DNA of 64,000 nt from Eretmocerus hayati (taxonomy: Eukaryota; Arthropoda; Insecta; Hymenoptera; Aphelinidae), in NCBI GenBank assembly GCA_029851415.1, contig CM056741.1, positions 90,059,282-90,123,281 of the forward strand. Direction: 5' to 3'. The notes under the pieces were generated by a model. That model ran no database searches and was not told the origin of the DNA. It worked only from the letters and a program-made list of their open reading frames with translations. Positions 20,964-32,159 of the stretch are shown here, one piece after another. Numbering within the stretch: position 1 is the first letter of the stretch; each line of letters begins with the position of its first letter. The position numbers were made by a program, and so were the translations under genes.

Positions 20964-22965
20964 ACGTGAGTAATTCCACGTTAATTCAGCAAGGTTTTCT
21001 TCGACCATGTTTTCAATCCCTCCATAGGTTTACTTCCCATCCTATTGTTTCGGAAAAAGACAGTCCCAATATTTTATAGGGCCAAAAAATTTTTCTGCAC
21101 AACCCAGTTCTGTATAAATGGTTTCGCCATAAATCCAAGATTTGAAACATTGCCTCAGCGATTTGCAAATAACTTTCGACCATCCTTACCAATCGCAAAT
21201 CGGTTCACGGCATTCGGAAGAGGGGTCAAAAACCTATCGATCTAGCACCTGCATCGCCTTCCAAAAGCCGTCCTGGCCCTTGCCAGACTCGAAATAATCT
21301 TGATTCACGATGGAGCCCATATCTTTTCTGATTCCCCAGAAGACAATTTTCAAAATCTCTTTCTCGATTGATATCGTTCCAACCTACACGTAAAAAATTT
21401 TGGATCATTTCTCCTGAGATATGGCTCCTATGGAATTCTTTTTGTTCGTAAAAATGCTAAAATGGAAAATGATTCCTCGTGGAGCCGGAACTCCTTGAAG
21501 AGCTCTGAATTCATTCTCATCGTGTTTGCCGAATCGTTTCACATTGAAGATGTATTTTCTAAGAATCATTCGAGTCATTAAAAGTCGTCATTACACTGGA
21601 AAAGCATTTTCGAAGCACATTTTTGAACAGAAAATGGCCTCACAAGCATGCCCATCAAGTTTTGGCTCCGTGAAACTATTTTTAAACGATAGCCCTTAAA
21701 ATTCCCTTCGAAATGACTCATTGTAGAAGTCTGTTTGATGCTCTAGGAGTGGATTTGTAGCCACTCGAATCAAAACAAGAATGTCAAGAATGAGATCTGT
21801 AAGCCCTACGTAGCCCTCTCATAACTTCAAAGACTCTTTGAAAGCTGTGTACCACATTATTCGACGGAATCGCCTTTGGCGATAGGTTTTTTGGAGGAAT
21901 ATTGACCCAGCTTTCGATTGGAAATCGTTTTGAGAGCATAGAACTGGACCCATGAGCAGGTGATTCGCGTTAACCGAACGATAATCAATCGACAGTTTTG
22001 TTTTTTCCCCATAAGGGTTAATTTTCTGACCACGGGACCAACTCTGCGCTCTCAATATCATTTCCAGTCAAAAACTGGGTCAATTTCCTTTCAAAAAACC
22101 TATTGCCGAAGTCGATTCCCTCGGATGATGAGGTACACAGCTGCCAAAAAGTCCTTGATGTTATGAGGAGGCTACGTAGGGCTCGCAGATTCCATTTTTG
22201 ACATCCTTGTTTTAATTTGAGTGGCTACAAATCCACTCGTAGTGCATCAAATAGACTTTCACAATAGGTCATTTTGGAGGGAATTTCAAGGGCTATCGTT
22301 TAAAAATAGTTTCACGAACCCAAAACCTAATGGGCATGCTTGTGAGGCCATTTTCTGTTCACAAATGTGCTTCGAAAATGCTTTTCCAGTGTAATGACGA
22401 CTTTCAATGACTCGAATGATTCTTAGAAAATACATTTTCAATGTGAAACGATTCGGCAAACACGATGAGAATGAATTCAGAGCTCTACAAGGAGTTCCGG
22501 CTTCATGAGAAATCATTTTCTACTTTTTGGACATTTTTACGCACAGAAAAGTGTGGGTTGGACTAATATCAATCGAAAAATTGCGGAGGTCAAAAAAGAT
22601 ATGGGCTACACCGTGAATCAAGGTTATTTCGAGTCTGGCAAGGGCCAGAACGGCTTCAAGAAGGCTCCTCAGGTGTTGGATTGATAGGTTTCTGACCCCT
22701 TTTTCAAATGCCGTAAACCGAATTACGATTGGTGAGGATAGTCAAAAGTTATATGCGAATTGCCGAGGCAATGTTTCAAATCTTGTATTCATAGCAAAAG
22801 CACTCATATAGATCTGGGTGATGCAAGAAAATCTCTTCAGCCCTATAAACTGTTGGGACTATCTTTTTCCAACACTATGAAAAGGGGGAAAAAACCTATG
22901 GAGGGATTCAAAAAATGGTCGGAGAAAAACTTGCTGAATTGACGTGGAATTACTCACGCGAACTT
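20964..22965. mobile_element. 2-kb palindromic foldback element
   Basis: The arms 20964-21975 and about 22008-22965 are reverse complements meeting near 22000. Shared words include GGAATTACTCACG at the outer edges, CTTGCTGAATT, CTGGCAAGGGCCAG, TTCACACATTGAA-like, AGCCACTC, GGGCTATCGTTTAAAAATAG and GGGTCAAT. No coding gene is visible. A diverged single-arm fragment of the same family is at 27040-27205. Confidence 0.8.
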
Positions 22966-24030
22966 CGACCATCTCAATCGTCTCGGAGATCGGACTGTTC
23001 CCTGATACCCAAAGAACCGGAAGAAGATAACACAAAAGAATTCTGTTTCGTGACCGATTTCCATCTCCTTAACGATCTTTTGTTCGGGATATGTCAACCC
23101 TTATTGCTTACTGAGGACATAATTGACCAGCTTTCCTCTGAACGATATATAACCGTTATAGATTCGTATCAAGACTTCTTTCAATAGGAAATGAGTCCAG
23201 AGTACGCACCTTCAACGACAGTATCGACCGCCCTCGAACACACGAAGCACGTTCGAATGGCGCAAGGGATGCAAGGCTCTCTAGACACCTCCAATGTAGC
23301 GATTTTCCGCGCATTCCTACCAACGGGGTCCGACGAATTGGTTACCTATTGTGACGATCTGTTCCTTTGGGCTGATCACTTGACCGATCATGGAAGAGAA
23401 TTCGGACGATTAATGAGATGCATTTCAGAAGCCAATTCCACGATAGCCCCGAAGATATGTCAATTTTCGAAAAACCAGGCAAAAGTCTTGGACCTCATTG
23501 TTGGCAACGGGACCTTCAGGCCAGACTCGAAGAATATCGAAGCAGTTCAGAAATACCTTGTCTCAACAAATATCCGGAAAGTCAGCAATCCCTGGGCCTC
23601 ACTAGGTTCTATCGACGCTACATAAGAGGTTACGCAGAGTCGCACAGTATCTTACGAAATTCCGAATTGGGAGATGAATCTCTCATGCTGAGCTCAGATG
23701 AGCGGCGCGCGTTCCAAAATCTACTTGATTCATCCTACAGCGATAGCGTTTGGGCTCAATCAGACATGTCACCACACCAGATGCAGAGGGGGTCGTTTCC
23801 GCCGACGCATGTAACTATCCAGTGGGCACGGGTCTCTAGAACTCGGTCTCAATTCGTGATGCAGACCACCCACGGGATCATGGTTGGGCGTGTTTCTGGG
23901 CACTTCTGGGATTCTCTCCGAGTTGAAATCGAAACCGTCACTTGGGCCGTTATTGGAAAAAGTCCTTGGTGGTACTTTGGGGAGTACTTTCACACAGATT
24001 GGTGCACATCAGTCCAGATGGGAGCATATG
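22965..24030 (+). pseudogene. Decayed Ty3/gypsy pol (RT and RNase H)
   Basis: The reading frame starts right after the palindrome with SLIPKEPEEDNTKEFCFVTD and LNDLLFG, matching the front of a gypsy RT. After an in-frame TAG at 23185-23187 it continues in the same frame with YCDDLFLW, the position of the RT active-site YxDD (here YCDD). It then shows KICQFSKNQAKVLDLIV and shifts frame near 23585 into LTRFYRRYIRGYA, the connection region. An RNase H-like tail is recognisable to about 24030 (RVEIETVTWAV). No gag, protease or integrase is seen, so this is a short fossil. Confidence 0.8.
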
Positions 24031-24086
24031 TGACCGTGGTCAAAGATGCCGTTTTTGCTAAAACCACGAAATTCGGCATTTTGTAA

Positions 24087-24459
24087 CGCTTGGCAAAAAA
24101 AATTCGAAAAAAATACCTCCACCAAATTTTTTCCACTGAAAGAAGATATCTCAGAGAACATTTTCACACGAGTTTGGTGGAAGGAAATCAAGATATATTC
24201 TTGGAATCGAGTCCTGAGTTTTCGACTTTTTCGTAAATAGCTCAACTTGTATCGAATGTAGCTCCAACAAAAAGTGCGATAATTGACTACTACAAGTAGG
24301 CAAATTGTAGGTATTCTTAAGACCTTCTAAATGACCCCTTGTGAAAGTCGGTTATCACATGTCTAGTGGGAGATATATCTTTTTGAAGCAAGCCCAAAAA
24401 TCGCTAAAATTTGCTCTCAATAAATAGCTTGCAGAAGTCGTCAGGCTCACTCAGTGGTA
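24087..24459. other. No gene seen
   Basis: Spacer between the gypsy fossil and the Tigger element. Confidence 0.4.
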
Positions 24460-25105
24460 CAGCAGTCCCTTGTTATCCGCGGATTTTGTTATCCGCGGTT
24501 ACCCGATTTGCGCCCATCCCTTGCTATCCGCGGGTCAAGTCTTGTTATCCGCGGGCCCATGCCCGTGATTGATATAGAATAAATCCATTTTTGTGCAATT
24601 TCAATCGTGACGAGTGAGGCGCGACCTTTCAGAATACCATCCGCCTCTCGTGTGTTGATAACCGAGATCATAGATTTCGTTGTGCGAGCTTCAGATTTGG
24701 CGATGGCTCGTGATCCAATCATGACTCGGAGTCTGAGCTTCAAGCATTTTCTCGATATGGGTGTGAAGATTTACGAGGAACTCCACAGAGATATTTTGAG
24801 ACGAGCGAAGCAGTCGAAGATGACAGATTTTTTCGAGAAATAGATTTACTTTTGTATGACTTTTACGAAATTTCGTCATTTTAATCCATTGTATATCATA
24901 CTCATGTACTATTCTACTCGTCATTTTGTGACAACAATGTTGAATGAATGAAAACCATGCACGCATAGCAATTTTTCTCGTGATTTGCACAGATGGTCGA
25001 ACGTAACCCCCTATTTCCCATAAGACCAAGGTCTTATTATCCGCGGTTTTGTTATACGCGGTACTTCTTCCAAACGTAACCCCCGCGGATAACGAGGGAC
25101 TGTTG
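24460..25105. mobile_element. Internally deleted Tigger/pogo element, TA duplication
   Basis: The terminal repeats CAGCAGTCCCTTGTTATCCG (left) and CAACAGTCCCTCGTTATCCG (right, reverse complement) are flanked by TA (24458-24459 and 25106-25107). Subterminal TTATCCGCGG words repeat inside both ends, a signature of pogo/Tigger elements in Tc1-mariner. It is 646 bp, far shorter than an autonomous copy. Confidence 0.85.
24607..24843 (+). pseudogene. C-terminal remnant of Tigger transposase
   Basis: A 78-aa frame ends in RAKQSKMTDFFEK, matching the typical Tigger transposase tail (QTKITDFF type). The catalytic DDE core and DNA-binding domain are gone. It lies inside the deleted Tigger element. Confidence 0.55.
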
Positions 25106-27039
25106 TATTGGACAATTTTCTTCTAAAAGTACTAGTCTTGACGAGGGAAATGCGCCGACGTACGTTGAATGATGTTGAATTGCGTTGGAACAATGAATTT
25201 TCCAGAATAGGCCAAAAAAGGGCCTAAAATGGCCCTTTCATGGGCACTGGGGTCCACAGGGGGGGGGGGGGCTGAAAGAATCTGAATAAAATTTTTTCGT
25301 ACTATTTCAACATAGTACCAATGGAAACAATTTTTGCGGTTCTTTCCAGACCCCCCTGGTGACGGTTTTGTCCAGCTTGCTCCAGAATGACTCAGTTATC
25401 TTCTGTGTCAGAAAATAGCAATCAATACACTACTCGCACATTTGTGTACGTGCAATCGATACTCGAATTTACTGTTCATCACGCAATCATGAAGAGATGA
25501 AAAGCCGAAGTGAATAACTTCATCGCTGTCGAATTCTAAATTCTGCAACCATAACATCATGCATGTGTCCCGAAAATTCCAAAACTAAATTTTACTCGCG
25601 CCTCTAATGTAAAATAAAGTGCTAGAAAAATGCTCGTACGCGAAAGTAAACGTTTGACGGACGCCTCTTCTCAATGTTTGAGTTCAACGAATTCGACTTT
25701 ACTTGTATGATAAGCGCGTCGTTGTTTTTGTTCGCAGAGCTTGGGATGTCGCGCGATCGCTAAGCCTCGACGCTCGCCGTGCGATGACCCACTCGCGCGC
25801 GACACTGTGATGGCTGAAATTTTGGAATATCCGACGCTTGGATATTTGCCGCATAGGCTCTCGCGCCAAAAATTCTCATCGCCGGGTATTCGGATTGGAA
25901 ATTCATGGAATGGTTCATTCGTAATGTAGCTCTTGGTCTGAGCTATGTCGCAGGTGGTGTATGGCAAATCGGCTTGCCCGGATCACTCCGCGCACTATCT
26001 CACTCGCGCAGGCGATTACCCGAGAGGTTTACTAAATTTTATAAAAGGAACTAATTACACCTCATCGCCATTTTATTCGTTGAGCGCCAAATGTAAGCGT
26101 GCATCTTGCCCGAATCATGCCTGCCTACATGAAATAATAATCCTCACCTAAATTTGGGCCATTTGAACATGTGTATATCCATATTTTTTTGTGAATGGAC
26201 TGCTATATTTATCTATATCTAAGAGGAGGGATTCAACTGTCAAAGTGATCAACATCATTCCCTATTGCACTGTGTGATGTTATTTCACATCCTTCGAACA
26301 ATTTATCAATAAAAGAACAGATTGATAAAGGCTATCACGAATATGGATTGTCGATCATTGATCAGTGATTGTACATGTATATATACACATAATACAACAA
26401 ATCCTATAAGTGTATGATAACGACACTATGTAATAGTACCCTTCAGATCAAAGGATAGATCCAATGTGAACAAATGGATTCAGTTGTAATCATCATGTAC
26501 TGCACATACCATAAATCTTTCGGGATTTCGGGAAACCCAAAATATAAAAATCGATTTTTCATCTTTTCTCAGAAAATTTCCGGGATTCAAGAGCGGCATA
26601 AATTTAGAAATCGATTTTCCAGGAAAAAAAAATTTTGCCCCGGGCGGCTGACTCTATCATCGATTTCGTGCTACCTCCCGGGCGCCCGCCCTGGTGCCCA
26701 CCTGGGCGGCTGCCCATTTTTGGTAAGGTGACAGCGGGTCCTTCCGGGATGATCAACATTGTGAATACTGTATACTTGAGATATATCTCCCCAATCATAG
26801 TCGGAAACCGGGGTGGAACGATTGCGCCTTGCGATAAGATTTTCATACCCTTGAGAATCCTAGACTCATACTTATGCAGAAACTGTTAGCAGAGCTCTCA
26901 TTGATCCTTTCACACACGCGATCTATTGTCATACGTGATTCTTATATATTATGTCATCTGAATCTGCTGATGGATCCATTTATTTGCTTGTGATTTATCT
27001 TCATAACTATGCATTTGTATGCACATGATCCGTGAGATA
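25106..27039. other. No gene seen
   Basis: Mostly AT-rich DNA with one 13-nt G tract at 25259-25271 and one isolated TCGTACGCGAAA site near 25632 like those of the array at 17-19 kb. A block around 25340-25400 resembles 43745-43810, suggesting an old dispersed repeat. ORFs are short and unrecognised. Confidence 0.4.
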
Positions 27040-27205
27040 TTATGGCAAAACCATTCATATGGACCCAGGTGATGCAAAAATTTTTTTTGGACCTATAATC
27101 TGTTGAGAGTATCTTCTTTCAACACTATGAAACGGGAAAAAGACCTATGGAGGGATAAAGAAATGGTCGGAGAAAACCTTGCTGGATTGACGTGGAATCA
27201 CTTTA
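27040..27205. repeat. Single-arm fragment of the 2-kb palindrome family
   Basis: Matches the outer part of the right arm at about 22805-22963: GGTGATGCAA, CCTATAA-CTGTTG, AACACTATGAAA, AGACCTATGGAGGGAT, GGTCGGAGAAAA and GACGTGGAAT. It shows that the palindrome family is dispersed. Confidence 0.75.
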
Positions 27206-27635
27206 TAACATTATCTGAAATTGCGATTCTTATTTTCCGTGAGATACAATACCACGGATGGATACAAAAATTTCTTTTCAAATACCAGAATGTGGATAAT
27301 GAGATTACTGATGATTGAATTCGCGTTCCTTACTCAATTCGAGAACATATAATTCGATACATAATTCATCATCTGATGATTGATGATTTGATTATCTTCA
27401 AGGTCTGGTTTGTCGCACTCATTCGGACAGAATAGCTCTGACAACATGAATGATAACTGATTCATATCACCATGTTTGACAAAGGGATGGTAACTGTTCA
27501 ATGTTCGTCTCACTCGAGTATATCTTCAATCTACTACGCCGTACATGGTACGTTACTCCAATATTATCCAGTATCTCATCTTAGTCTTTCTCAGATGCAT
27601 TCCAAAGAAGTCAACTTTGCCACTCACTTTCTAGT

Positions 27636-27780
27636 TCCGGAACGTACGGCGGGACGTCAGACGGGACGTGCGGCGGGAGGTAAGGGAATCGACCATATCG
27701 GTCACCACCCGCCGGATGTCCGGCGGTACGTCCCGCCGCACGACCTGTCTGGCGTTCCGCTGCACGTCCCGCCGTACGTG
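27636..27780. repeat. GC-rich inverted repeat
   Basis: ACGTACGGCGGGACGT on the left pairs with ACGTCCCGCCGTACGT on the right, with more CGGCGGGACGT-type words between. It ends just upstream of the R2 reductase fragment. It could be a small GC-rich foldback element. Confidence 0.6.
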
Positions 27781-27811
27781 AGCATTTTCAGTGGGGTTTA
27801 TTTGTCATATA

Positions 27812-28280
27812 TCAGCATTTTTTGCTCCATCTCATGGAATAATTAACGAGGACCTCGTCCAGAACTTGAGTCAAGAAGTACAGGTTGCTGAGGCTAGAGT
27901 TTTCTACGGATTTCAGATTAAAATCGAGAATATTCACTCCGAGGTGTATTTCCTACTCGTCGATAGTTATATCCAAGACCACCACAAGAAAAATCAGCTC
28001 CTTCTTGTTCTCTCACATGAACAACAAATTACCGCAAGATCGTGTACGAGAAATTATCACCGATGAATCCTCCATCCAAAAACCGTTTTTGCGTGACTCT
28101 CTACCAGTCCGCATGATTGGAATGAACTCTGATTTAATGTGTCAATACATTGAATCCATTGCTGATCGATTATTACGTGAGCTCGGATGTCCTAACGTCT
28201 TCAATTCAGACAATCCCTCCGACTCCATTTCACTTATTGATTTGAAGGGAACAACTAATTTTTTCGAAAAGAATTTTTGA
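27812..28280 (+). pseudogene. Ribonucleotide reductase small subunit (R2) fragment
   Basis: R2 supplies the tyrosyl radical for making deoxynucleotides. The first part reads [17 protein letters not shown] and [16 protein letters not shown], which hold iron-ligand motifs of the R2 helix bundle. Then, near 27995, the frame shifts and the sequence jumps to the C-terminal part: [44 protein letters not shown] and TNFFEKNF. About 100 residues in between, including the last iron-binding helix, are missing, so it cannot work. No introns are seen. It sits tail-to-tail with the Polinton-like integrase. It could be a host retrocopy or a piece of an integrated DNA virus. Confidence 0.85.
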
Positions 28281-28389
28281 GAACCTTTTACACAATAATC
28301 TTCACAAGGTAAGCTTCGAGCAATCTTTTTCAACCTCGATTTCATTTTTTTTCTCATAATTGTGCATACTTTTTCTCTTACAGATGGAA

Positions 28390-30300
28390 TCAACCTTGGA
28401 GTTTTCCATAAATTGCCAATATCTCAATCTTACCATCATGTATCATTGAATATCTACGGAGTACGCAAAAGAAATCATTGTTCTGACGAATATCAAATAC
28501 TTCATTGTTCTTCATCATACTACATCTATTTTCAATCCAGCTATTCATAGACGTTGGGAGCCCCAACCACTTGATATGCATATTGTTTTCACTTTTCTTC
28601 AGAACCCGTTTTACCAGATAGACCCCAGGATCTCGTACTTTTGACAACTCTTGTTCATAAAAACAGCCAAAGATGGGCTTGTTATCCGATTCTCTGAGAT
28701 GATATGTCACTGGCCATTCGTGATGGTTAACTGTTGTAGTTCTTAACATTTCGGTACCCCAGTTTGCTGTGTAACCTCTCGAAAATACTGTTTTGTATCG
28801 CGAAATACGCACATAATCTCCAGTTTTGAACCTTGGTCTGGTTTTCCTGGGTTCCCGAGGTGCATATATTACCGTGGACGCCCGAAATCCGCGATTGCCG
28901 GGCGTTGACTAGTAAATTCCGAGATCCACTGGTCCAGGCCAGTGAATCCTGACATTCACGGGTGAAATTCCGAAATCCGTAGCTGATGCCATGAGCCCCG
29001 CCATCTTTGCTGAGGCCATAATTCGGGCTTTCACTAGTGATTGTCAGCATTCACTGGGCATTGACCAGTGAATGTCAGCATTCACTTACCCGGACCAGTG
29101 AATTCCGAGATCACAAGAGTTGGGGAATGAAAGTCGAATAAAATGTCAGGTTCAATACTCTCTCAACCATTCCTTATAAACCCCCACTCTGTGTTAACTC
29201 TGAAATGAGTGACTTTCACTCTTTTGGAGTGAGAATTTCATGCGGGCCCAAGTGAATCTCATTCTTTCCGAGTTGCCACAGAAAGGGGGTTCTTTGAGAA
29301 AGGTTAAGGAAGTATGGCCTCTTTATTTATCACCCATTGAATGAGGTCCGGAGTTCCTGATTTCTAACCTTCATCCCCCAAGGTAGTCGTGGCGCGCAAA
29401 ATTGGAGAGACAATTCTGTCAGCATGAGCAGTGTGCCATGAATAATCATTAGTAAAACGTTTGTTACTCAACTTTTGTCATTGACAACTATTTTCTATGA
29501 GGTATTTCTGAGATCGACAAATATTTGACAAGACATTCTATTGACAACTCCTTATTGATGGATAATGGACATTTCTTCATACTCCAACCTGCCTTGGGAA
29601 CTTGGAATAATAAGATAATGAGCCTGCCATTTTATCCGACTTCCAATTCCCCAACGATCTCCGACATTTACTGGTCCGGGTCAGTGAAAGCTGACGTTCA
29701 CTGGGCCGGGTCAGTGAATACTGACAATCACTGGTCGATGGCCAGTGAATGCTGACAATCACTAGTGAAAGCCCGAATCATGAACTCGGCGACGAGATCA
29801 GCTACGAATTCCGGGCTTTCACTAGTGAATGTCAGCATCCAGTGGCCTTGACCAGTGAATCTTAGGATTCACTAGTGAATGCCCGGCAATCACGGATCTC
29901 GGACTTTCACTGTAACATATATACCGTAGACGGGAGACTCGATTTAATCCCAGGCTGCTGCTTGGACTTGAGTCATACCTTCGCTGGAGCCATTCTTCTC
30001 GTGCGATATTTCTTGAGATTGTACGATTCCATCGCGTCATCAATAATGTCGACCCATTTGTAGCTACCACTCGATGGAGAAAAAGAGTGAAGCATACCCT
30101 TGATTCTTCTATTTAGCCTCTCCACCACAGCCGCTTTCGTGTGACTAAATGTTGAATGATGGTTTATGTTCTTTTCCCTCATCAAACGAGCAAACTAGGA
30201 GTTGTGAAATTCCTTTCCATCGTCTCTCTGCAAGTTTTTTGGGGCTAGTCCTCCTTTCTCCAAAATGGAACGAAATTCATTTGTTACATCAGCTCCGCTT
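28390..30300 (-). pseudogene. Polinton-type retroviral-like integrase, truncated and interrupted
   Basis: The minus strand begins at about 30300 with NLQRDDGKEF (second catalytic Asp region) and HTKAAVVERLNRRIKGML (catalytic Glu). It then has VDIIDDAMESYN. The C-terminal part, after the foldback insertion at 28869-29915, has KTGDYVRISRYKTVF, YTANWGTEM and a chromodomain-like IKWLGLPTSMNSWI, the arrangement of Polinton integrases. The N-terminal half with the zinc-binding region and first catalytic Asp is missing: the sequence joins the penton-like frame at about 30300. A stop follows HNS near 30195 and another follows MAPAKV at 29973. Confidence 0.85.
28869..29915. mobile_element. 1047-bp foldback element with CATATA duplication
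   Basis: Inverted ends TTACCGTGGACG (left) and TTACAGTGAAAG (right, reverse complement) are flanked by CATATA at 28863-28868 and 29916-29921. Both arms are packed with CACTGGTC / GACCAGTG and CACTAGTGA palindromes alternating with GAATGTCAGCATTCACT-type words. The arms continue to about 29160 and 29630. No transposase. It splits the Polinton integrase between its core and its chromodomain. Confidence 0.85.
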
Positions 30301-30899
30301 TTGGATTCCAAACGAGGAACGGGTATGACTCGTAGAGCAGTTGTACCTGTTCAGGTTTGTTACCTTCATAATGTTCATCTCCTCTCTGATTACGTTGACA
30401 AGAGATATGCGAACGATTGCGTCAAAAGTGTGCCACTTGTAGGCCCCCAATTTCCATTCACCAAAACCCAAAAGTTTGGCTATATTTCCTTCTGCAAAAA
30501 AATCGATGTCATGATGACAAAAGATCTCAGAATGTAGCGTATTCTCATTGATAGGAATATGTATGCCTCTTCCTCGTAGTTTTTTGGGGACTTGTATAGG
30601 TGATTCGATATGCAATTCTGGCAAGAATTTCTTCCCAGTTCCTTCAGGGAGTTTCACTGGAATATATCTCTGCAGGTATTTTTCAATGTCTGCAATCTCG
30701 TATGATCCTCTTGGTATGCTAACCGATTCAATCGCCCAAAAGGATGAATCTTCTCCTCCAAATACATTGGGTATCGCTTGAAACGTAGTGATATCTAGCA
30801 AGGCTAGTTCGTAAATCTTGTCGGGAGTTAAATGGTCCCTTGAATAGATATCTTGGTCAAAAAGGAGCCACTTCCACTCGCTACAAAGACTTCAGACAT
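30289..30899 (-). pseudogene. Penton-like (minor capsid) protein of the Polinton-like element
   Basis: A Met at 30899 opens MSEVFVASGSGS. After a frame change near 30830 the main 170-aa frame runs from IYELALLDITTFQ through SIPRGSYEIADIEKYLQR, ENTLHSEIFCHHDIDF and SIAKLLGFG-type EGNIAKLLGF to HTFDAIVRISLVNVIREEMN. I recognise this pattern from proteins that accompany Polinton/adintovirus genes in invertebrate genomes. The penton assignment is inferred. Family members continue after the region matched here, while this copy runs into the truncated integrase, so its C terminus is lost. Confidence 0.6.
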
Positions 30900-31010
30900 C
30901 ACTATTTTCTGTTTCTACGATGACACTTCTTTTATATGGTCCTTCAAAAATTGGACACACAAAATCCCACAATTGGTCTGATGATAATTTTGCTGGGCTG
31001 ATCTGTTGTA

Positions 31011-31907
31011 CAGGCGATCCTGGTTATACGCGGTTTTTTTATACGCGGATTGGCAATAACGCGGTTTGAAAAATGCAGCTATCCTTGTTATACACGGAAA
31101 ATTTGACTTTTTTTACGCGGTTTTGAGATCGGCTGATAATATATTTCAAACAATTTCTTGATCGAGATGATTAGAAATATGGTGTTGTATACATAATCGC
31201 GAGAGTAAATCTTGTTTCATCGAGTTTGATCTTGTTAATGGAATTCAAAATTCAAGACAGCAATTTCTGATAACATGCAGGGGTTACATTATGAAAAATA
31301 CCGCTTCCCAGGCACGTCTGATGTGATTTGATTCCTCATTTCTCGGGTAACTTCACTTATGTTTCCAAAATTCAAGTGATAATCATAACCAAATTTGTAA
31401 ACACATTATCTCTAAATTTGTTGTGCCGGAAAATTAATTTGCAATGGATCCAAATCTGAAAGTATCTATGAAAAGTAAAAAAGAAAGGAAAGTGATGACC
31501 CTAGTAGAAAAAGTAAGCATTTTAAACGCGTTGAGGGATGGAGAAAAAGTTGCATTTATAGCAAGGCGACTTGGTGTGAATGAATCAACAATCCGGACAA
31601 TCAGGAGTAATGAAGATAAGATCAGAAAGAGTGCGACAGAATTAGGAACGAACGCTAAGCAAATCAAGACATCGAGGAATGCAAATGTGGAAAAGATGGA
31701 GAAGATGCTGATCCTATGGATTCAAAATTTATTTCGCCGCCGAGTCCCTCTCTGTACCGCTTCAATTCAAGAAAAAGCTCTGGAACTATTCAACCATCTC
31801 GAACGGAACCCCCTTTTTCCCATAAGCCCAATGTCTTTTTTTACGCGGTTTTTGAATAACGCGGTACCTCTTGGAACGTAACCCCCGCGTATAATCAGGA
31901 CCGCCTG
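31011..31907. mobile_element. Tigger/pogo-type element, 897 bp, copy 1
   Basis: Ends CAGGCGATCCTGGTTATACG and CAGGCGGTCCTGATTATACG (right end, reverse complement) are flanked by TA at 31009-31010 and 31908-31909. TACGCGG and AACGCGG words repeat inside both ends. It encodes only a short DNA-binding protein. A nearly identical copy of exactly the same length lies at 53439-54335. Confidence 0.9.
31444..31881 (+). CDS. Truncated transposase with CENP-B-type N-terminal HTH, copy 1
   Basis: A 145-aa frame starting MDPNLKVSMKSKK carries the CENP-B/psq-type helix-turn-helix (MTLVEKVSILNALRDGEKVA, then ARRLGVNESTIRTIRSNEDK). Next comes the start of the second HTH (WIQNLFRRRVPL, SIQEKALELF), and the frame then runs directly into the right terminal repeat and stops. 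The DDE catalytic domain is absent. The frame is open from start to end. Such a protein could still bind the element ends, but expression is unknown. Confidence 0.7.
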   Translation: MDPNLKVSMKSKKERKVMTLVEKVSILNALRDGEKVAFIARRLGVNESTIRTIRSNEDKIRKSATELGTNAKQIKTSRNANVEKMEKMLILWIQNLFRRRVPLCTASIQEKALELFNHLERNPLFPISPMSFFTRFLNNAVPLGT

Positions 31908-32159
31908 TATGTCATAACACAGTTTGGACAACCTCTCCCCCAATCAAACATGAGTTCAACTGGAGGTGGGATGTTGCCCGTCGAATCGGAAAATTTGATC
32001 CTTTCACTAATTTTCAGATAATAGGTTCAGTGTTCGTTGCCAATATTGACGATAGCCCCCTCTATTGGCCAGCTAGGGATTGATGGAAGACTCTTTAACA
32101 AGTACACCCCTCGGAAATACGGAATATTCCTGGCAGTCGTCTGCAATTGCGCCTCTGTT

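Larger units (their letters stand above)
30915..32150 (-). pseudogene. Adenain-type cysteine protease, interrupted by a Tigger copy
   Basis: The minus frame shows NIPYFRGVYLLKSLPSI, AIVNIGNEH, FSDSTGNIPPPVEL, MTYNRSAQQNYHQ and NCGILCVQFL. This matches the adenovirus/Polinton maturation protease: the His of NEH, the acidic residue in the DS-GN block and the Cys of NCGILC are the expected catalytic positions. The codon after that His is TGA where the family has Trp. The 897-bp Tigger copy (31011-31907) sits in the Tyr codon of MTYNRS. The role in relatives is capsid maturation. Neighbours (pX, penton-like) support the call. Confidence 0.75.
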
